This document shows positions 4,567 to 6,901 of a stretch of 6,901 nucleotides of DNA, piece by piece. The DNA comes from an uncultured archaeon (GTDB lineage: Archaea > Nanobdellota > Nanobdellia > Woesearchaeales > CAIVOO01): NCBI GenBank assembly GCA_903907555.1, contig CAIVOO010000012.1:1-6901 (forward strand), written 5' to 3'. Each line of letters opens with the position of its first letter. Within the stretch, counting starts at the first letter, position 1. The notes beneath the pieces were generated by a model. It searched no databases, had not been told where the DNA came from, and saw nothing but the letters and a program-made list of their open reading frames with translations. The position numbers were made by a program, and so were the translations under genes.

Positions 4567-5097
4567 TTATCTTTTAAAGTTCTCTAGAATTAACTGAGCT
4601 AAATCTGGCATCGGATGCTTCTTTCTAATTTCGGATTGTGCTTCTGTTATTTTAGCTTCAAGCCTTTTAATCTGTACACGGTACTTTTTTGTATTTTCCC
4701 TGTATTCACTTTGAATTTTAGCCATCTGATCATTAACTTGTTTTCTATACAAAGCAAGACCACGATCTAATTCATCCAATTCTCGTTGTGATATTAAAAT
4801 CATTTCTAAAACTTTAGGTATCTCGCGTTTTTTTGGCGGTATATCATCTGCTGGCATATCGACAAGACGAAAAGGATATACTCTTCTTCCCACCCTTATT
4901 TGTTCATTATCAGGTTTTATTGGATATAGAGCAAGACAATAAGGTACATCATGACTTTTACGAAAAACTAAACGAGAATTGCCCTCATCACATAAGATAA
5001 TTCTATTATCTTTATTAGTCACATATGCTTTGCCGCAGCTCAAAAAACTTGGTTTATCAACCAGATATACTCTTACTTCTTGTTTTTCTTTACTCAT
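4567..5097 (-). CDS. Hypothetical protein with coiled-coil C-terminus
   Basis: I do not recognise a family. The 176-residue product has an N-terminal globular part (about 1-90) with strand-like stretches EVRVYLVDKP, AYVTN, RIILCDEGNSRLVFRK and YCLALYPI and two Cys (21, 36) plus Cys54, too spaced for an obvious zinc site. A Pro/acidic hinge follows (MPADDIPPKKREIPK, 81-95). Residues about 97-162 are a long charged helix with heptad-like Leu/Ile/Val spacing (LISQRELDEL, VQIKRLEAKI), most likely a coiled coil, and a short Pro-containing C-terminal helix closes the protein. The DNA looks more AT-rich than nurA beside it, with more TTA-type codons, so later acquisition is possible but unproven. 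The start is backed by a TATA box 27.5 bp upstream (leaderless). The gene is convergent with the repeat mini-protein gene. Confidence 0.75.
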   Translation of the reverse strand: MSKEKQEVRVYLVDKPSFLSCGKAYVTNKDNRIILCDEGNSRLVFRKSHDVPYCLALYPIKPDNEQIRVGRRVYPFRLVDMPADDIPPKKREIPKVLEMILISQRELDELDRGLALYRKQVNDQMAKIQSEYRENTKKYRVQIKRLEAKITEAQSEIRKKHPMPDLAQLILENFKR

Positions 5098-5120
5098 ACT
5101 CCTGAGAGTCCATTGAAAAT

Positions 5121-5128
5121 ATTTAAAA
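5121..5128 (-). promoter_or_regulatory. TATA box for the coiled-coil hypothetical gene
   Basis: The minus strand reads TTTTAAAT, centred about 27.5 bp upstream of the ATG at 5097. A GGAG one base before the ATG is too close to act as a normal Shine-Dalgarno site, so leaderless initiation is favoured. The box sits in the 48 bp gap after nurA, making this gene its own transcription unit. Confidence 0.6.
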
Positions 5129-5145
5129 CAGACTATATACTGAGA

Positions 5146-6156
5146 TTATTTCCTGTTATCCAGAACATCATGCGCGTCTATTGCGTGCCTGTCAAGAATT
5201 ATTTCATTTGCAGACTTTCCAAGCTTCACAAGATGCTGCATCTTCAGAATTTCCCTCTCGCTGTCAGAAACGCGTGCGAACTGGTCTGCTTCTATTAATC
5301 CGAAAGGATAGCCTATGAATGTTGGGTCTTTGGAATTTGATGCGAGAGCCCCGAGAATCATCTCGATGGCAAATGGAGTTCCCTTGTATATCTCAATCCT
5401 GAAGACATATTCCGACTTAGGATGAAGTTTTGCAAAGAAAAGCTCTGCAAGATGGTTCTCATTCTCTATTTTTGCGATAGGATAGTAATACCAAAGCCCT
5501 TCAGGAGCAATCCTTAACAGATTCGGAGTCAGCGGAAGCCCTTTCTTTGTTGTCAAAGATGTGGTTTTTGATAGTGCTGTTACAAAAACTCCTTTAGCAG
5601 CAGCAAAATTATACAATTCTTCCAGATTTTTCTGCTCAACAAGAAAGAATGACTGCAAAGTTCCGTCTAATATTACAATATCTGCGCCATCAAGCTTCTC
5701 GCAGGCGTCAAAAGCATACTTCAGCTCTGCATTTCTTCTGATTAAATCGACAACCTTGGAAAGCTCTCCTTTTATTCTCGGATCCTGAGCGCTGAAAACA
5801 AAATCTTTCTCATCAAGAACCTCATTTTGCAATAAATCAGTTCTTATTGTACCAGAATCTAAAGTGATAAGAGCGTAAAACTGGGTTTTTCTGCTTGAAA
5901 TCTTTTTTTTGTTCTGATAAATAGAATAATAAACTCTTATTATTGATAGAAGCTTGTTTGGCAGGGCAATAATCTCTGCGCTTCCGCCATCAACAAATGC
6001 AATCTTGCTTATCGAATCTATCGACGAGAATTCTCGGAAATTCTGCGAAGCTATAGGGAATGCGGTGTAGCCTTTCTCGTTAAAATTCAAAGAATCGCCA
6101 ATGCAGCTTTCAGGAGTTGGCTGTATTTTCCTCAAAAGCTCGTCATTTATTTGCAT
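5146..6156 (-). CDS. nurA: NurA-family DNA nuclease
   Basis: NurA is the 5'-3' nuclease that, with the HerA translocase, resects DNA double-strand ends for recombination in archaea. The 336-residue length fits the family. Motifs seen: first metal-binding Asp in KIAFVDGGSAE (Asp56), second Asp in DIVILDGTLQSF (Asp164), Lys in TALSKTTSL (Lys197), a strand VFRIEIYKG (251-259), the late block GYPFGLIEADQFARVSDSE (282-300; Asp291), and the C-terminal HDVLDNR (329-335) with the His-Asp pair expected for the active site. All key acidic positions appear present, so the enzyme is probably active. herA, rad50 and mre11 are not in this window, although archaea often cluster them. The gene is divergent from topA, and TATA spacing indicates a leaderless mRNA. 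Confidence 0.85.
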   Translation of the reverse strand: MQINDELLRKIQPTPESCIGDSLNFNEKGYTAFPIASQNFREFSSIDSISKIAFVDGGSAEIIALPNKLLSIIRVYYSIYQNKKKISSRKTQFYALITLDSGTIRTDLLQNEVLDEKDFVFSAQDPRIKGELSKVVDLIRRNAELKYAFDACEKLDGADIVILDGTLQSFFLVEQKNLEELYNFAAAKGVFVTALSKTTSLTTKKGLPLTPNLLRIAPEGLWYYYPIAKIENENHLAELFFAKLHPKSEYVFRIEIYKGTPFAIEMILGALASNSKDPTFIGYPFGLIEADQFARVSDSEREILKMQHLVKLGKSANEIILDRHAIDAHDVLDNRK

Positions 6157-6179
6157 AACAGGTCAAAAAGAATGTTTGC

Positions 6180-6187
6180 TTTTATAT
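6180..6187 (-). promoter_or_regulatory. TATA box for nurA
   Basis: The minus strand reads ATATAAAA, centred 27.5 bp before the nurA ATG at 6156, implying a leaderless transcript. It shares an 80 bp intergenic region with the divergent topA promoter. Confidence 0.65.
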
Positions 6188-6205
6188 TTTTCTACAATCG
6201 CAAGA

Positions 6206-6213
6206 TTATTAAA
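6206..6213 (+). promoter_or_regulatory. TATA box for topA
   Basis: TTATTAAA is centred 27.5 bp before the ATG at 6237. It decides between two nearby ATGs, at 6232 (a different frame) and 6237, in favour of the latter, which opens the topoisomerase frame. Confidence 0.6.
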
Positions 6214-6236
6214 CAAATATCGGTTTTTCTAATGGA

Positions 6237-6901
6237 ATGGCAGATTACGAACTCATAATCACCGAGAAGCCGAAGGCTGCTTTGAAGATAGCAGAATCCC
6301 TTGCAGATGGCAAAGTCCTGAAGAAAAGCGATGGCGGCATACCTTATTATGATGTCACTCATGGAAAAAAGGACTTGATTGTATGCAGCGCTGCAGGCCA
6401 TCTTTATGCCTTGGCAGAGAAAAACAAGGATAAATGGACTTATCCTGTTTTTGATATTGAATGGAAAGAGGCTTCTGAAGTAAGCAAGACTGCAAAATTC
6501 TCCAAAAAGTATGTTCAATTGATAAAAAAGCTTGCAAAAGATGCAAAAACATTCACAGTTGCAACTGATTATGATGTTGAAGGTGAAGTCATAGGATGGA
6601 ATATCATAAAGTACGCCTGCAAGCAGAAGGATGCTGCAAGAATGAAGTTCTCAACATTGACAAAGCCAGACATTGAGAAAGCATACGAGCACAAATCAAA
6701 GACAATTGATTGGGGACAGGCAGAGGCTGGAGAGACAAGGCACCAGCTTGACTGGTATTATGGAATCAATTTGTCAAGAGCGCTTACAGGAGCGATAAAA
6801 AGCGCTGGAATGTTCAAAGTCTTGAGTTCAGGAAGGGTTCAGGGGCCTGCATTAAAGATTATTGTCGAGAAAGAGAAGGAGATAAAGGCTTTCAAGCCCT
6901 C
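6237..6901 (+). CDS. topA: DNA topoisomerase I (type IA, archaeal), 3'-truncated by the window
   Basis: The enzyme relaxes negative supercoils by transient cleavage of one strand through a 5'-phosphotyrosine link. The first 221 residues are present and the frame is still open at the edge. The N-terminal Toprim domain shows LIITEKPKAALKIAESL with Glu10, AAGHLYAL (52-59), and the metal-binding cluster TDYDVEGEVIGW (Asp111, Asp113, Glu115). Further on, HQLDWYYGINLSRALTG (169-185) and SSGRVQGPAL (197-206) match the type IA signature; the last differs from the common SAGRVQSPAL at Ala to Ser and Ser to Gly. The catalytic Tyr and any C-terminal zinc fingers lie beyond the window. The protein starts directly with Toprim and has no helicase domain, so it is not a reverse gyrase. 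The start is backed by the TATA box, and the gene is divergent from nurA. Confidence 0.95.
   Translation, partial: MADYELIITEKPKAALKIAESLADGKVLKKSDGGIPYYDVTHGKKDLIVCSAAGHLYALAEKNKDKWTYPVFDIEWKEASEVSKTAKFSKKYVQLIKKLAKDAKTFTVATDYDVEGEVIGWNIIKYACKQKDAARMKFSTLTKPDIEKAYEHKSKTIDWGQAEAGETRHQLDWYYGINLSRALTGAIKSAGMFKVLSSGRVQGPALKIIVEKEKEIKAFKP

Noticed and set aside
5080..5298. Rightward open frame spanning the gap between the coiled-coil gene and nurA
   Set aside because: Overlaps the conserved NurA C-terminus in antisense and crosses the TATA box of the neighbouring gene; no motif or ribosome binding site.
6192..6518. Leftward open frame of 108 codons antisense to topA
   Set aside because: It lies opposite the highly conserved Toprim coding region, and its translation has no recognisable motif and a Phe/Leu/Ser/Cys-rich composition typical of antisense reading.

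Overview
The window reads as chromosomal DNA of an archaeon, most likely a DPANN-type lineage (Woesearchaeota/Pacearchaeota-like; inference). Archaeal markers seen directly are an OapABC/ArvABC gene set, a NurA-family nuclease, an archaeal-type topoisomerase I, an archaeal YchF-like GTPase, and TATA boxes placed about 27 bp upstream of start codons, which implies mostly leaderless mRNAs. There are no rRNA or tRNA genes, insertion sequences or CRISPR arrays.

Layout. (1) 1-1060 (+): 3' part of a YchF/Obg-type GTPase with a C-terminal TGS domain; its stop codon abuts that of the convergent arvC. (2) 1061-2786 (-): arvA (Era-like small GTPase), arvB (DUF2073) and arvC (zinc ribbon). arvA and arvB are joined stop-to-start. 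Between arvB and arvC lies a 316 bp interval holding either a 57-residue Cys-rich mini-protein or a structured small RNA. In haloarchaea the homologues were first named origin-associated proteins, and the GTPase has since been linked to extracellular vesicle formation. (3) 2871-4138 (+): a two-gene unit with a 4 nt overlap, a helical protein with a C-terminal helix-turn-helix followed by a PIN-domain protein. Its promoter is divergent from that of arvA. (4) 4269-4502 (+): a small, very basic protein made of two near-identical 31-residue repeats. It is the only gene here with a strong Shine-Dalgarno site. (5) 4567-5097 (-): an orphan protein with a predicted coiled-coil C-terminus. (6) 5146-6156 (-) nurA and 6237->6901 (+) topA, divergently transcribed from an 80 bp intergenic region.

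Functional picture: the window combines a translation-associated GTPase, a vesicle/membrane-associated small GTPase system, a possible PIN-nuclease regulatory pair, and DNA end processing and topology enzymes. The parts most worth a second look are the unexplained element inside the arv cluster, the duplicated basic mini-protein, and the HTH-PIN pair. The ordinary housekeeping genes are recognised confidently.
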